From: Ignatzschineria rhizosphaerae | GTDB lineage: Bacteria; Pseudomonadota; Gammaproteobacteria; Cardiobacteriales; Wohlfahrtiimonadaceae | DNA: 64,000 nucleotides | Reading direction: 5' to 3' | Assembly (NCBI RefSeq): GCF_022655595.1 | Contig: NZ_CP093379.1 | Coordinates: forward strand, 165,001-229,000 | Shown here: positions 29,983 through 37,588 of the stretch, one piece after another | How the letters are laid out: each line of letters starts with the position of its first letter | How positions within the stretch are numbered: the stretch's first letter is position 1 | Translations under genes and position numbers: made by a program | The notes under the pieces: generated by a model | What the model was told of the DNA's origin: nothing | What the model saw: only the letters and a program-made list of their open reading frames with translations | Database searches by the model: none

Positions 29983-30059
29983 TGGCGCGCCTAGGAGGAA
30001 TTGAACCTCCGGCCTTTGGTTTCGGAAACCAACACTCTATCCAACTGAGCTATAGGCGC
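29983..30059 (-). tRNA. tRNA-Arg, anticodon CCG
   Basis: The gene is 77 nt including an encoded CCA. The acceptor stem GCGCCTA pairs with TAGGCGC. The D arm contains AGCTCAGTTGGATAGAG, the anticodon loop TTCCGAA has CCG at 30023-30025 (complement), and the T arm contains GGTTCAATTC. Confidence 0.95.
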
Positions 30060-30181
30060 ATAGAAGGTCGATATTATAACACTAATAAATTCTTATGAAA
30101 GAAAAAGCATCCTAGGTTAAACGTTGCTTTTGGGATCGTTAAGATTATGTTATTGATTCTTGTACTTCGAGTAGATTACTA

Positions 30182-31048
30182 TTACTCAATATTTTGAATT
30201 TGTTCACGGATCTGTTCGATTAAGACTTTAAGATCGACACCGATTTGAGTGAGTACAACATCTTGAGATTTAGAACCTAAAGTATTTGCTTCGCGGTTGA
30301 GCTCTTGGGTAAGGAAATCTAAACGGCGACCAACAGGCTCTTTGCGGTTAAATACATGCTTCATTTCAGCAATATGGGCGGTTAAGCGGTCGATCTCTTC
30401 ATCGATGTCTAAACGCTGGGTAACATAGATAAGTTCTTGTTCAAAGCGTTGAGGATCGTGTTCGATATCAAGATTTTCTAAGCGTCCACGTAAACGCTCT
30501 TCAATTTTTTCCACGGCGATAGGGCGCTGCTCCCGTGCTTTCTCAACGAGCGTTGCCATTTGCTCAAGGCGATCAAGCATCATCTCTTGTAAACGAGCCC
30601 CTTCTCTTTCTCGGTTTGCAAGGAAAGATTGTAATGCGCTATCAAATAGTGTGAAGAGGGATTCTTTAATCGAATCTGCATTAAGGCTTGAGGTTTTCAT
30701 CACGCCAGGGAGTTGCATTAATTCAAGTGCTGAGAGTTGAGTACTAGTTCCTAAAAGATGATTCGCTTGGCCGTGAATTGCAATGAGCTCTTTAGCCGCT
30801 GATTCATTAAAGGTTAGATGCGCGCTTTCTGCTTCATCAAAATCAATACGAATTGCAACTTCAACCTTGCCGCGAGAAACATTTTTTTGAAGCGTTTCAC
30901 GAAGTTCAGGTTCAAGCGCACGGAGAAGCTCCGGCATTTTAAATGTCGGATCTAAGTAACGATGATTAACACTGCGTACTTCAAGACTTAATTGTCCGAT
31001 TTCAGTCGTTGTGGTTTCGCGAGAGAATCCTGTCATGGAGCGTAACAT
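30182..31048 (-). CDS. yicC: YicC/YloC-family endoribonuclease
   Basis: This 288-residue protein is the usual size for YicC. It opens LRSMTGFSR, the hallmark N-terminus, followed by SLEVRSVNHRYLD. The C-terminal DUF1732-type end is rich in charged helices (EELIYVTQRLDIDEEIDRL, VGRRLDFLTQELNREANTLGSKS). Members are conserved RNA-binding endoribonucleases linked to small-RNA turnover. The start is the ATG at 31048, because AAAGG precedes it and it aligns the family N-terminus. The open frame itself extends 47 codons further upstream without support. Confidence 0.93.
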   Translation of the reverse strand: MLRSMTGFSRETTTTEIGQLSLEVRSVNHRYLDPTFKMPELLRALEPELRETLQKNVSRGKVEVAIRIDFDEAESAHLTFNESAAKELIAIHGQANHLLGTSTQLSALELMQLPGVMKTSSLNADSIKESLFTLFDSALQSFLANREREGARLQEMMLDRLEQMATLVEKAREQRPIAVEKIEERLRGRLENLDIEHDPQRFEQELIYVTQRLDIDEEIDRLTAHIAEMKHVFNRKEPVGRRLDFLTQELNREANTLGSKSQDVVLTQIGVDLKVLIEQIREQIQNIE

Positions 31049-31160
31049 AGGCAACCTTTGTATGATGATATCTATTGTTTGTGGTGATCTAAGCACCGAC
31101 CTCTTTCTAGAAAAGAAAGGGGGTGATACTTTAAAAATATGAAAACTATTATACGGAAAA

Positions 31161-31187
31161 AAGCGCTTTAGTGTAGCTAAAGCGCAC
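31161..31187 (-). terminator. Terminator downstream of the M42 peptidase gene
   Basis: GCGCTTTAG/CTAAAGCGC form the stem. On the minus strand a run of seven Ts follows. It sits 24 bp past the peptidase stop. Confidence 0.85.
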
Positions 31188-31210
31188 AATGAGTCAGCTT
31201 ATATTCTACT

Positions 31211-32257
31211 TTAGTCAATCATTGCAGAATAACTATAGGCAAGTAGAAGATTAAATGTTGCAATCATTGAATCTAAATGCGTTCGCTCCATTGCATGGGA
31301 GGATTCAATGCCGGGACCAATGAGTGCGTGACGAATATCAAATCCTGCTCTAATTGCGGCAGATGCATCTGAGCCATAAAAAGGGTAGATATCAACTTGA
31401 TACGGAATCTTCTCTTTTTTTGCCAAAGAGATAAGGTGATTTGTAAACTCATAGTGGTAAGGACCAGATGAATCTTTTGCGCAGATTGAGACACTATATT
31501 CATCAGTGGTTTGCCCATCGCCAATCGCGCCCATATCTACGGCAAGATATTCCACCGTTTCCTGAGGGATGGATGAGTTGCCCCCAAAGCCAATCTCTTC
31601 ATTGTTTGAAAAGTAGAAATAGAGCGTATAAGGCGGAATTTTACCGCTACTTTGAATATTCTCTATCAAAGACAATAGTAAGGCAACACTGGCTTTATCA
31701 TCTAAATGACGAGATTTAATAAATCCACTATCAGTATATGAAAAACGGGGATTGAAAGAGACAAAATCGCCGGCATGAATCCCAAGAGCAAGCGTCTCTT
31801 GCTGGTTTTTGCTTTTTTCATCAAGTCTAACTTCAATATGCGCATCATCTCTTGGAAGCTCGCCAGATTCACGATAAACATGAACAGAAGTTTCGTGCAT
31901 TAAGATCGTGCCGGTAAATTTTTTGCCATCTCTTGTATGAATTTGACAATATTCCCCCTCTACGGCATTCCAGTTGAATCCACCAATTTTTGTAAGTTTT
32001 AAACGCCCATCACTTTTTACCTCTTTAACCATAGCGCCTAAAGTATCCACGTGTGCCGTAAGTAATCTCGCTTTTGAGGGATCCTTACCTTCTATTTTGG
32101 TAATAATCGCCCCTTTGTTGGTCTTTTGGATAGGGAGTGATAATTGTTCTAGTACTTCTTGTACATAGCCTAGTGCTTGTGTTGTGAAGCCTGATGGTGA
32201 AGGGATATTAACTAGCGTTTCTAACTGCCGAATTAAGGCATCCTGATTTAATGACAT
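31211..32257 (-). CDS. M42-family metallopeptidase
   Basis: This 348-residue dinuclear-zinc aminopeptidase of the M42 (PepA/YsdC/TET-like) family carries the metal-site motifs in order: TAHVDTLG, SRHLDDKASV, NNEEIGFGG (general-base Glu pair), AVDMGAIGDG and a late SSHAMERTH. Family members are cytoplasmic exopeptidases, often forming large oligomers. Closely similar genes occur in NAGGN osmoprotectant clusters, but no such genes are seen here. AAGGAATCTACTTT precedes the ATG. It has its own terminator at 31161-31187. The MITE-like element A lies 57 bp upstream of its start. Confidence 0.88.
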   Translation of the reverse strand: MSLNQDALIRQLETLVNIPSPSGFTTQALGYVQEVLEQLSLPIQKTNKGAIITKIEGKDPSKARLLTAHVDTLGAMVKEVKSDGRLKLTKIGGFNWNAVEGEYCQIHTRDGKKFTGTILMHETSVHVYRESGELPRDDAHIEVRLDEKSKNQQETLALGIHAGDFVSFNPRFSYTDSGFIKSRHLDDKASVALLLSLIENIQSSGKIPPYTLYFYFSNNEEIGFGGNSSIPQETVEYLAVDMGAIGDGQTTDEYSVSICAKDSSGPYHYEFTNHLISLAKKEKIPYQVDIYPFYGSDASAAIRAGFDIRHALIGPGIESSHAMERTHLDSMIATFNLLLAYSYSAMID

Positions 32258-32313
32258 AAAGTAGATTCCTTGAATTGAAGGTAAAAATAGAGGAAAAATC
32301 CAGAGCTTAAAGT

Positions 32314-32473
32314 TATAGTAGATTCGGTTTAAGAAACACTATTTTAAAAATATTAACGGTACAGATTGTGTATCAAATAAGCTTGCACGATGCCGGATAG
32401 AACTATTCCTGCGCTTCTCATAACCGATGCGCCGGCAATCTGATTCAGTTTCTTTTAAACCGATTTCACTATA
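32314..32473. repeat. MITE-like palindromic element, copy A
   Basis: 160 bp. The left end TATAGTAGATTCGGTTTAAG and right end TTAAACCGATTTCACTATA are imperfect inverted repeats. The interior holds ATGCCGGATAG and GATGCGCCGGCAAT arms. It lies between the M42 peptidase start and the gshB stop. No coding capacity. It is one of at least seven related copies in the window. Confidence 0.82.
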
Positions 32474-32559
32474 TTAAAAATAAGTACTACTTAAAGAGTA
32501 GTACTTATCTATATTTTAAGATACCAGTGAGGGCTATTTCTAATCATTTAAGCTTGATT

Positions 32560-33543
32560 TTAAGCGCCCTTCTTCCATTCAACGAGTAGCGCTTCAATAA
32601 TATCTTTTCCTAAAAAAGTCCCTTTTTCATCATCAATTTGGCGAATACCCGTTGGGCTTGTGACATTGATTTCTGTGAGATAGTTGCCAATAACATCAAG
32701 ACCCACAAAGTAGAGCCCACGTTTTACAAGTTCAGGGCCTAAGGTATCGCAAATACGCTGATCATTTTCTGAGAGTTCTTGGACAACACCAGTTGCGCCA
32801 GCTGCGAGGTTACCACGAGTTTCATTTTCTGCTGGTACTCGAGCAAGTAAGTATGGTGCAGGTTTGCCATTAATTAAGATAATGCGCTTATCACCTTGTT
32901 TTATCTCTGGGATATAACGCTGCACCATGATTGATGTTGTATTATGCTCTGTGAGCGTTTCAAGGATAACGTTAAGATTTGCATCCTTTTCCACAACCCT
33001 GAAGATTGAACTTCCGCCCATGCCATCAAGGGGTTTGACGATTGTATCGTGATGCTTTTCAATAAACGCTTTGATATGGTGACTTTGGCTTGTCACAAGC
33101 GTTGGTGGGCAGAGCTCTGGAAACCATGTGGTGAACATTTTTTCATTACAATCTCGAAGCGAATCTGGTCGGTTGCAGATAAGAGATCCTTGTTTTTCCA
33201 TCAGCTCAAGTAGATAAGTCGTATGGATATAATGCATATTAAATGGTGGGTCTTTACGCTGCAAGACAATATCATTAGGGCCAAACACCAGATTTTCAGA
33301 AGGTTTTAAGCTATACCAATCTTCGAGGCTTTTGAGTTGATTATCCCCTTTTGTATGGAGCGTAATTTCTTGCGCTGTTGTTTGTACGACTCCTTCTAAA
33401 AGATAGATGGATTCTTGCTTAGTGTAGTAGATAGGGAGATTGAGACTCACTGCGCCCATCATCATTCCAATCGTAGTATCTTTCTTTGGGAGAAGAGATT
33501 CGATAGGATCCATTATAAAGATAATTCTTGGTGTCTTATTCAT
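32560..33543 (-). CDS. gshB: Glutathione synthetase
   Basis: This 327-residue ATP-grasp enzyme joins gamma-glutamylcysteine and glycine to make glutathione. It has the prokaryotic GshB layout: N-terminal IIFIMDPIESLLPKKDTT, substrate loop VLQRKDPPFN, ATP-grasp stretches TIVKPLDGMGGSSIF and MVQRYIPEIKQGDKRIILINGKP, the Gly-rich loop NLAAGATG, and the metal-binding end FVGLDVIGNYLTEINVTSPTG. GAGGAAGTTT before the ATG is a good ribosome-binding site. The gene follows rsmE (220 bp upstream on the same strand), an arrangement common in gammaproteobacteria. Confidence 0.96.
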   Translation of the reverse strand: MNKTPRIIFIMDPIESLLPKKDTTIGMMMGAVSLNLPIYYTKQESIYLLEGVVQTTAQEITLHTKGDNQLKSLEDWYSLKPSENLVFGPNDIVLQRKDPPFNMHYIHTTYLLELMEKQGSLICNRPDSLRDCNEKMFTTWFPELCPPTLVTSQSHHIKAFIEKHHDTIVKPLDGMGGSSIFRVVEKDANLNVILETLTEHNTTSIMVQRYIPEIKQGDKRIILINGKPAPYLLARVPAENETRGNLAAGATGVVQELSENDQRICDTLGPELVKRGLYFVGLDVIGNYLTEINVTSPTGIRQIDDEKGTFLGKDIIEALLVEWKKGA

Positions 33544-33762
33544 AAACTTCCTCGAAATCGTAATAGTTTTGTAATCGTATTATTCTTTAATTGTTTTCGC
33601 TGAATCTGTTTTTGTAAGTAGCCAGCGGTATTTATGCTTTTATTTAAGCATAATGCATTTCTAGAGAGAGGAAAAATTGATTTCTTTAATATGACTGATA
33701 CTGATTTTTTACAGATAGAGATATTGGTGAAGAGATCTCTTTATTCATCCATTATTCATCCA

Positions 33763-34572
33763 CTAATCTTCTAGTAATTCCTCAGTTTCAGTTGACCAAT
33801 CGCCTATTAATCCTTGAATCGTTGAGATGACAGATAAGGCTGCGGTTTCTGTTCGTAAAATACGAGAACCAAGAGAGACGCTCTGTGCTCCGGCATTTTG
33901 TAACATTTCAATCTCCTCTTGTGTTAATCCACCCTCAGGACCGATGATGATCGTAAAGGAGTGGGATAGGGCATCATTATGTAGCCCTTCTTCATTTTTT
34001 GATTCCGGGAACTTAACGCTTTTTAGAAAACTCCCAAGAGAATGTTTTGCTGTTGGTGCCAAGGTAATGATTGTCGTATTTAATGTTGGTAGGACTTCAT
34101 TAATCCATGCTTCTATGGAGATTGGATCTTGTAACGTTGGTGGAATATTTAACTCGCACTGCTCGCATGCCGAGGTGATGATGTTATTCCAGCGCTCTAG
34201 ACGTTTTTCCGTTTGATCTTTCTTAAGATGCATAACGCTGCGCTCAGTGGCAAGAGGCGTGATGGAAGTAACTCCTAACTCAGTACTTTTTTGTAGTACT
34301 AACTCCATTTTCTCACCTTTAGCAAGGGATTGGAGCAGGTGGATTTTAATAGAACCGGTTCGATTGATGGGGTTGTACTTTTTAAGTTTTACTGTGAGAT
34401 GGCGCTTAGTAATTTCAATAATATTGCCGTGATATTCCCCACCTTCACCGTTAAATAGCGTAATAGGGTCATTTTCTCGGCTTCTTAAAACACGAGCAAT
34501 ATAGTTATAATCTTCATCTTGAAGAATAATTTCCTCACCAATCATTAATGGTTGGTTTAAAAAACGGCGCAT
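33763..34572 (-). CDS. rsmE: 16S rRNA (uracil-1498-N3)-methyltransferase
   Basis: This 269-residue SPOUT-class methyltransferase has an N-terminal PUA-like domain (RRFLNQPLMIGEEIILQDEDYNYIARVLRSR) and a C-terminal trefoil knot. The knot shows the SAM-binding motifs IIGPEGGLTQEEIE and LGSRILRTETAAL. It methylates U1498 of 16S rRNA using SAM, in the cytoplasm. It is slightly longer than many homologues because of a Glu-rich C-terminus and a short insertion (SKNEEGLHNDALSHS). It lies upstream of gshB on the same strand, matching the common rsmE-gshB order. Confidence 0.95.
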   Translation of the reverse strand: MRRFLNQPLMIGEEIILQDEDYNYIARVLRSRENDPITLFNGEGGEYHGNIIEITKRHLTVKLKKYNPINRTGSIKIHLLQSLAKGEKMELVLQKSTELGVTSITPLATERSVMHLKKDQTEKRLERWNNIITSACEQCELNIPPTLQDPISIEAWINEVLPTLNTTIITLAPTAKHSLGSFLKSVKFPESKNEEGLHNDALSHSFTIIIGPEGGLTQEEIEMLQNAGAQSVSLGSRILRTETAALSVISTIQGLIGDWSTETEELLED

Positions 34573-34608
34573 TGACGGATAGTCCTTTTTATAAATTTTA
34601 TAAAAGAT

Positions 34609-34642
34609 CGAAGGCGCTTAATCAATTGACTAAACGCCTTCG
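34609..34642 (-). terminator. Terminator downstream of mlaA
   Basis: CGAAGGCGCTTA and TAAACGCCTTCG form a 12-bp stem with one G-T pair. On the minus strand ATCTTTTATAAA follows. It lies 34 bp past the mlaA stop. Confidence 0.7.
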
Positions 34643-34675
34643 GGAATTTACTAAAGTTAAAGGCTTTAGATAAAT

Positions 34676-35464
34676 TTATTGATTTCTTTGACGAGCAAGC
34701 TCTGCAATAGAAAGACCTGAATCGTCATCATCATCGTAATCGTCAAAACCTCCTTCTTTTTCATGGGCTGAACGAATATGTTTTACCCCACGATTTTTAA
34801 GAAGCTGATTACGATATTGAAGATAGGCTTCCCTTTGGAAGACATAAGGATCGAGTGCGGCCGATTTAGTGACTGAATCCACGTCTAAAAGCTCACTTCG
34901 AAGATTGACTAGACCAACCGTATAAAGCCCGAGAGCTTGCCAATCATTAAAGGCATAGGTCGCAGGGTTTACAAAGACATCACTCACAACGCCAACGGTA
35001 TCTCGAGAAGTTGAAGGGCCCACAAATGGAATCACAAAGTAGTTGCTATTAGCCCAGCCCATCTTAGCGTAAGTAGTTCCCATATCATTCGTTTTTTTCG
35101 ATGGGAGATTAAACATCTCTGTGACATCTACAAATCCAAGTAGACCAAATGTCGTATTGAATACAAAGCGGTGCACGCTTTCAAGCGCTGAAAGAAATTC
35201 CCCTTGTGTCACGTGAACTACCGCATTATGCGTATCACCTAAGTTAGATAAGGAGTTTGATACCCCGGTTCTAACGGTCTTAGGTACAACATGAACATAT
35301 CCTTTAGCGACAGGTTTAGAGATTGCATTATCAAACGCTGTATTAAATGCATAGGTAGGTCTGTTATATCCCTCATAAGGATCATAAGGATTAGGAGGAT
35401 TCCCTGCACAAGCTGTGATGGCGGCTGCAATTATTAGCGTGCCCAATAGTTGAAAATATTTCAT
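34676..35464 (-). CDS. mlaA: MlaA (VacJ) outer-membrane lipoprotein
   Basis: This 262-residue lipoprotein has signal ITAC with Cys19. The mature protein carries MlaA hallmarks: DPYEGYNRPTYAFNTAFDNAISKPVAKGY near the start, FVFNTTFGLLGFVDV, GTTYAKMGW and YFVIPFVGPSTSRDTVG. MlaA sits with porins in the outer membrane and passes mislocalised phospholipids to the Mla retrograde pathway. The other mla genes are not adjacent. The C-terminus carries an acidic DDYDDDDDSG stretch. The upstream (35465-35635) gap separates it from the ABC-2 permease gene. It has its own terminator. Confidence 0.94.
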   Translation of the reverse strand: MKYFQLLGTLIIAAAITACAGNPPNPYDPYEGYNRPTYAFNTAFDNAISKPVAKGYVHVVPKTVRTGVSNSLSNLGDTHNAVVHVTQGEFLSALESVHRFVFNTTFGLLGFVDVTEMFNLPSKKTNDMGTTYAKMGWANSNYFVIPFVGPSTSRDTVGVVSDVFVNPATYAFNDWQALGLYTVGLVNLRSELLDVDSVTKSAALDPYVFQREAYLQYRNQLLKNRGVKHIRSAHEKEGGFDDYDDDDDSGLSIAELARQRNQ

Positions 35465-35635
35465 ACAAAAGTCTTCTTAGATTGAATGTTTAAACCCCAT
35501 CTATGATGGATGTTGTAATTTATCTTATTGTTATCGAATAGTTATTGATAGCCGATCATTTAATATGATACTGCTTTTTAATAAAATATTCGATGGGTGT
35601 TATGAAAGAGATGGTTTATCTCATTTTTTATTAGA

Positions 35636-36409
35636 CTATGATTTAAGGCCAATCCCTTTGTTTAAAAGATAATAAGCAACGCCAAATAAGACGATAAAAA
35701 ATCCTAAAAGTAAGAGGATTGCGGCCCAAATATTAATATCTGAAACGCCTAAAATACTATGGCGAAATGCACTGACCATATAAAGAACAGGGTTAAAATA
35801 AGAGATATTTTGCCAAAAGCTTGGAAGGAGTGATACAGAATAGAATACGCCTCCAAGATAGGTTAATGGCGTTAAAATAAAGGTTGGAATAATAGAGATA
35901 TCATCAAAGCTTCTCGCAAATATCGCATTAATTAATCCGGCTAAGGAGAATACAAGAGATGTTAAGAGAAAGATGAGAATCATCAGTGCTATGTTATTAA
36001 TCTGCATATCGATGAAAAAGAGTGCAACGATTGTGACAATCCCGCCAACCGCAAGACCTCTTGCAACACCGCCCATGACATATCCGGCAATAATCACAAG
36101 ATTTGGCACGGGTGCCACGAGCATCTCTTCAATATGGCTGGTGTATTTTGCACTAAAGAATGAGGAAACAACATTGGAATAGCTGTTGCTAATCACCGTC
36201 ATCATAATAAGACCAGGGGCGATAAACTGTGCGTAAGTCACGCCATCCATACTACCGACTCGTTCTCCAACGACTTTTCCAAAGATAAGGAAGTAGAGAA
36301 TCGTTGTAATAAGGGGGGGCAGGAGCGTTTGTGGCCAGATACGGACAAAGCGATAGATCTCTCTAGTAATAATCGTATAAAAGGCAATCCAATAAGCGCG
36401 ATTACTCAT
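35636..36409 (-). CDS. ABC-2 type transporter permease (YadH-like)
   Basis: This 257-residue inner-membrane permease has six hydrophobic segments and the ABC-2 signature region YLGGVFYSVSLLPSFWQNISYFNPVLYMV. Its opening (YWIAFYTIITREIYRFVRIWPQTLLPPLITTILYFLIFG) is close to E. coli YadH and related permeases. Its start overlaps the stop of the ATPase gene by 8 bp, showing translational coupling. The substrate of YadG/YadH-type exporters is not established and nothing here identifies it. Confidence 0.88.
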   Translation of the reverse strand: MSNRAYWIAFYTIITREIYRFVRIWPQTLLPPLITTILYFLIFGKVVGERVGSMDGVTYAQFIAPGLIMMTVISNSYSNVVSSFFSAKYTSHIEEMLVAPVPNLVIIAGYVMGGVARGLAVGGIVTIVALFFIDMQINNIALMILIFLLTSLVFSLAGLINAIFARSFDDISIIPTFILTPLTYLGGVFYSVSLLPSFWQNISYFNPVLYMVSAFRHSILGVSDINIWAAILLLLGFFIVLFGVAYYLLNKGIGLKS

Positions 36410-37361
36410 TTTTTGCTCCTTCTAGGTTGTTCGTGTGGGAGGATGGATTATTAGTAATTCTTAGGAAGAGTTCTTCTAAGCGATTAGACTTATTACGCAT
36501 CGTATCAATTTTAATATTTTTTGTATTGAGCCCAATAAAGAGATCATTGATGGTATGCGGTTTAGTGATTTCTGCTTCTAATGTCATTGAGTCAATGAGT
36601 TTTAAAGAGACCCCTTCAATAAGAGGCAACTCATCAACATGATCACTCAGTGTCAGAATAAATGATTCCGACTGAAGCTCCCGAAGTAGGGCGCTCATTG
36701 AGCTTTGTTGCACGATCTCACCATGATTGATAATGGCAATATTCTTACACATCTGTTCTGCTTCTTCGAGATAGTGAGTTGTAAGAATAATCGTGGTACC
36801 TGCCGCATTTACTTTTTGCATCAGTTCCCAAGTCTGACGGCGAATTTCAATATCAACGCCGGCTGTTGGTTCATCTAAAATGAGGAGCTTAGGATTGTGA
36901 ACTAGCGCTCTGGCAATCATGAGACGGCGTTTCATACCACCAGAAAGCTCTCTTGCCATTACTTTAGCTTTATCTGTAAGATCGAGTAATGCTAAAAGTT
37001 CAGCGGCTCTTTTTTTAGCTTCTGTGCGAGGAATACCAAGATAACCCGCCTGATTAATGATAATCTCTTCGCAAGGCTCAAAGGGATTAAAGTTAAATTC
37101 TTGAGGTACTAAACCAATCATCGATTTGGCAAGATTCTTATTTTTCTTAGTATCTACGCCAAAGACTTCAACATTGCCAGAAGAAGGCTCCACAAGATCC
37201 GTAATAATGCCAATGGTTGTTGATTTTCCGGCACCATTTGGGCCAAGGAGCGCAAAGAAATCCCCCTCTTTTACTTCAAGGTCGATGCCTTTTAGGGCAA
37301 CTTTACCGTTTCGATACTGTTTTTTTAAGTCAGTAATTTTTAACGCTAATGGAGCAGTCAT
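36402..37361 (-). CDS. ABC transporter ATP-binding protein (YadG-like)
   Basis: This 319-residue cytoplasmic ATPase shows Walker A LLGPNGAGKSTT (~residue 38), signature ELSGGMKRRLMIARAL, Walker B KLLILDEPTAGVD and an H-loop TTHYLEEAEQM. The C-terminal extension of ~100 residues is typical of DrrA/YadG-type subunits. It pairs with the overlapping permease to form a two-gene exporter. The N-terminus (LALKITDLKKQYRNGKVALKGIDLEV) is normal. Exporter direction is known for the class; the cargo is not. Confidence 0.9.
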   Translation of the reverse strand: MTAPLALKITDLKKQYRNGKVALKGIDLEVKEGDFFALLGPNGAGKSTTIGIITDLVEPSSGNVEVFGVDTKKNKNLAKSMIGLVPQEFNFNPFEPCEEIIINQAGYLGIPRTEAKKRAAELLALLDLTDKAKVMARELSGGMKRRLMIARALVHNPKLLILDEPTAGVDIEIRRQTWELMQKVNAAGTTIILTTHYLEEAEQMCKNIAIINHGEIVQQSSMSALLRELQSESFILTLSDHVDELPLIEGVSLKLIDSMTLEAEITKPHTINDLFIGLNTKNIKIDTMRNKSNRLEELFLRITNNPSSHTNNLEGAKNE

Positions 37362-37533
37362 AAACTCTATTCCTCTAGTTTAATCAAATATGTGGATTCA
37401 TTATGACGATCAATTAGGATGCCTGATTCTTGATTGATTGACGAATAGTTATTTTTAATTGAATCCCTATAAAATTTTTATGAAGCGAAGTTATCGCTAA
37501 TTTTTTATTAAAAACCCTTACCGATAAAATAAA

Positions 37534-37565
37534 TAAAGATCTCTTGCGATTGCAAAAGATCTTTA
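37534..37565 (-). terminator. Terminator downstream of rluB
   Basis: TAAAGATCTCTTGC and GCAAAAGATCTTTA form a 14-bp stem with one mismatch. On the minus strand a T-rich stretch follows. It lies 24 bp past the rluB stop. Confidence 0.8.
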
Positions 37566-37588
37566 TGATGGATGGCTACTAAGATTAA

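Noticed and set aside
29983-30059. tRNA-Arg as an integrated-element attachment site
   Set aside because: No second copy of the tRNA 3' end and no integrase in the window.
30182-31189. Longer yicC start at 31189
   Set aside because: Extra 47 codons precede the conserved LRSMTGFSR N-terminus and overlap the terminator region of the upstream gene.
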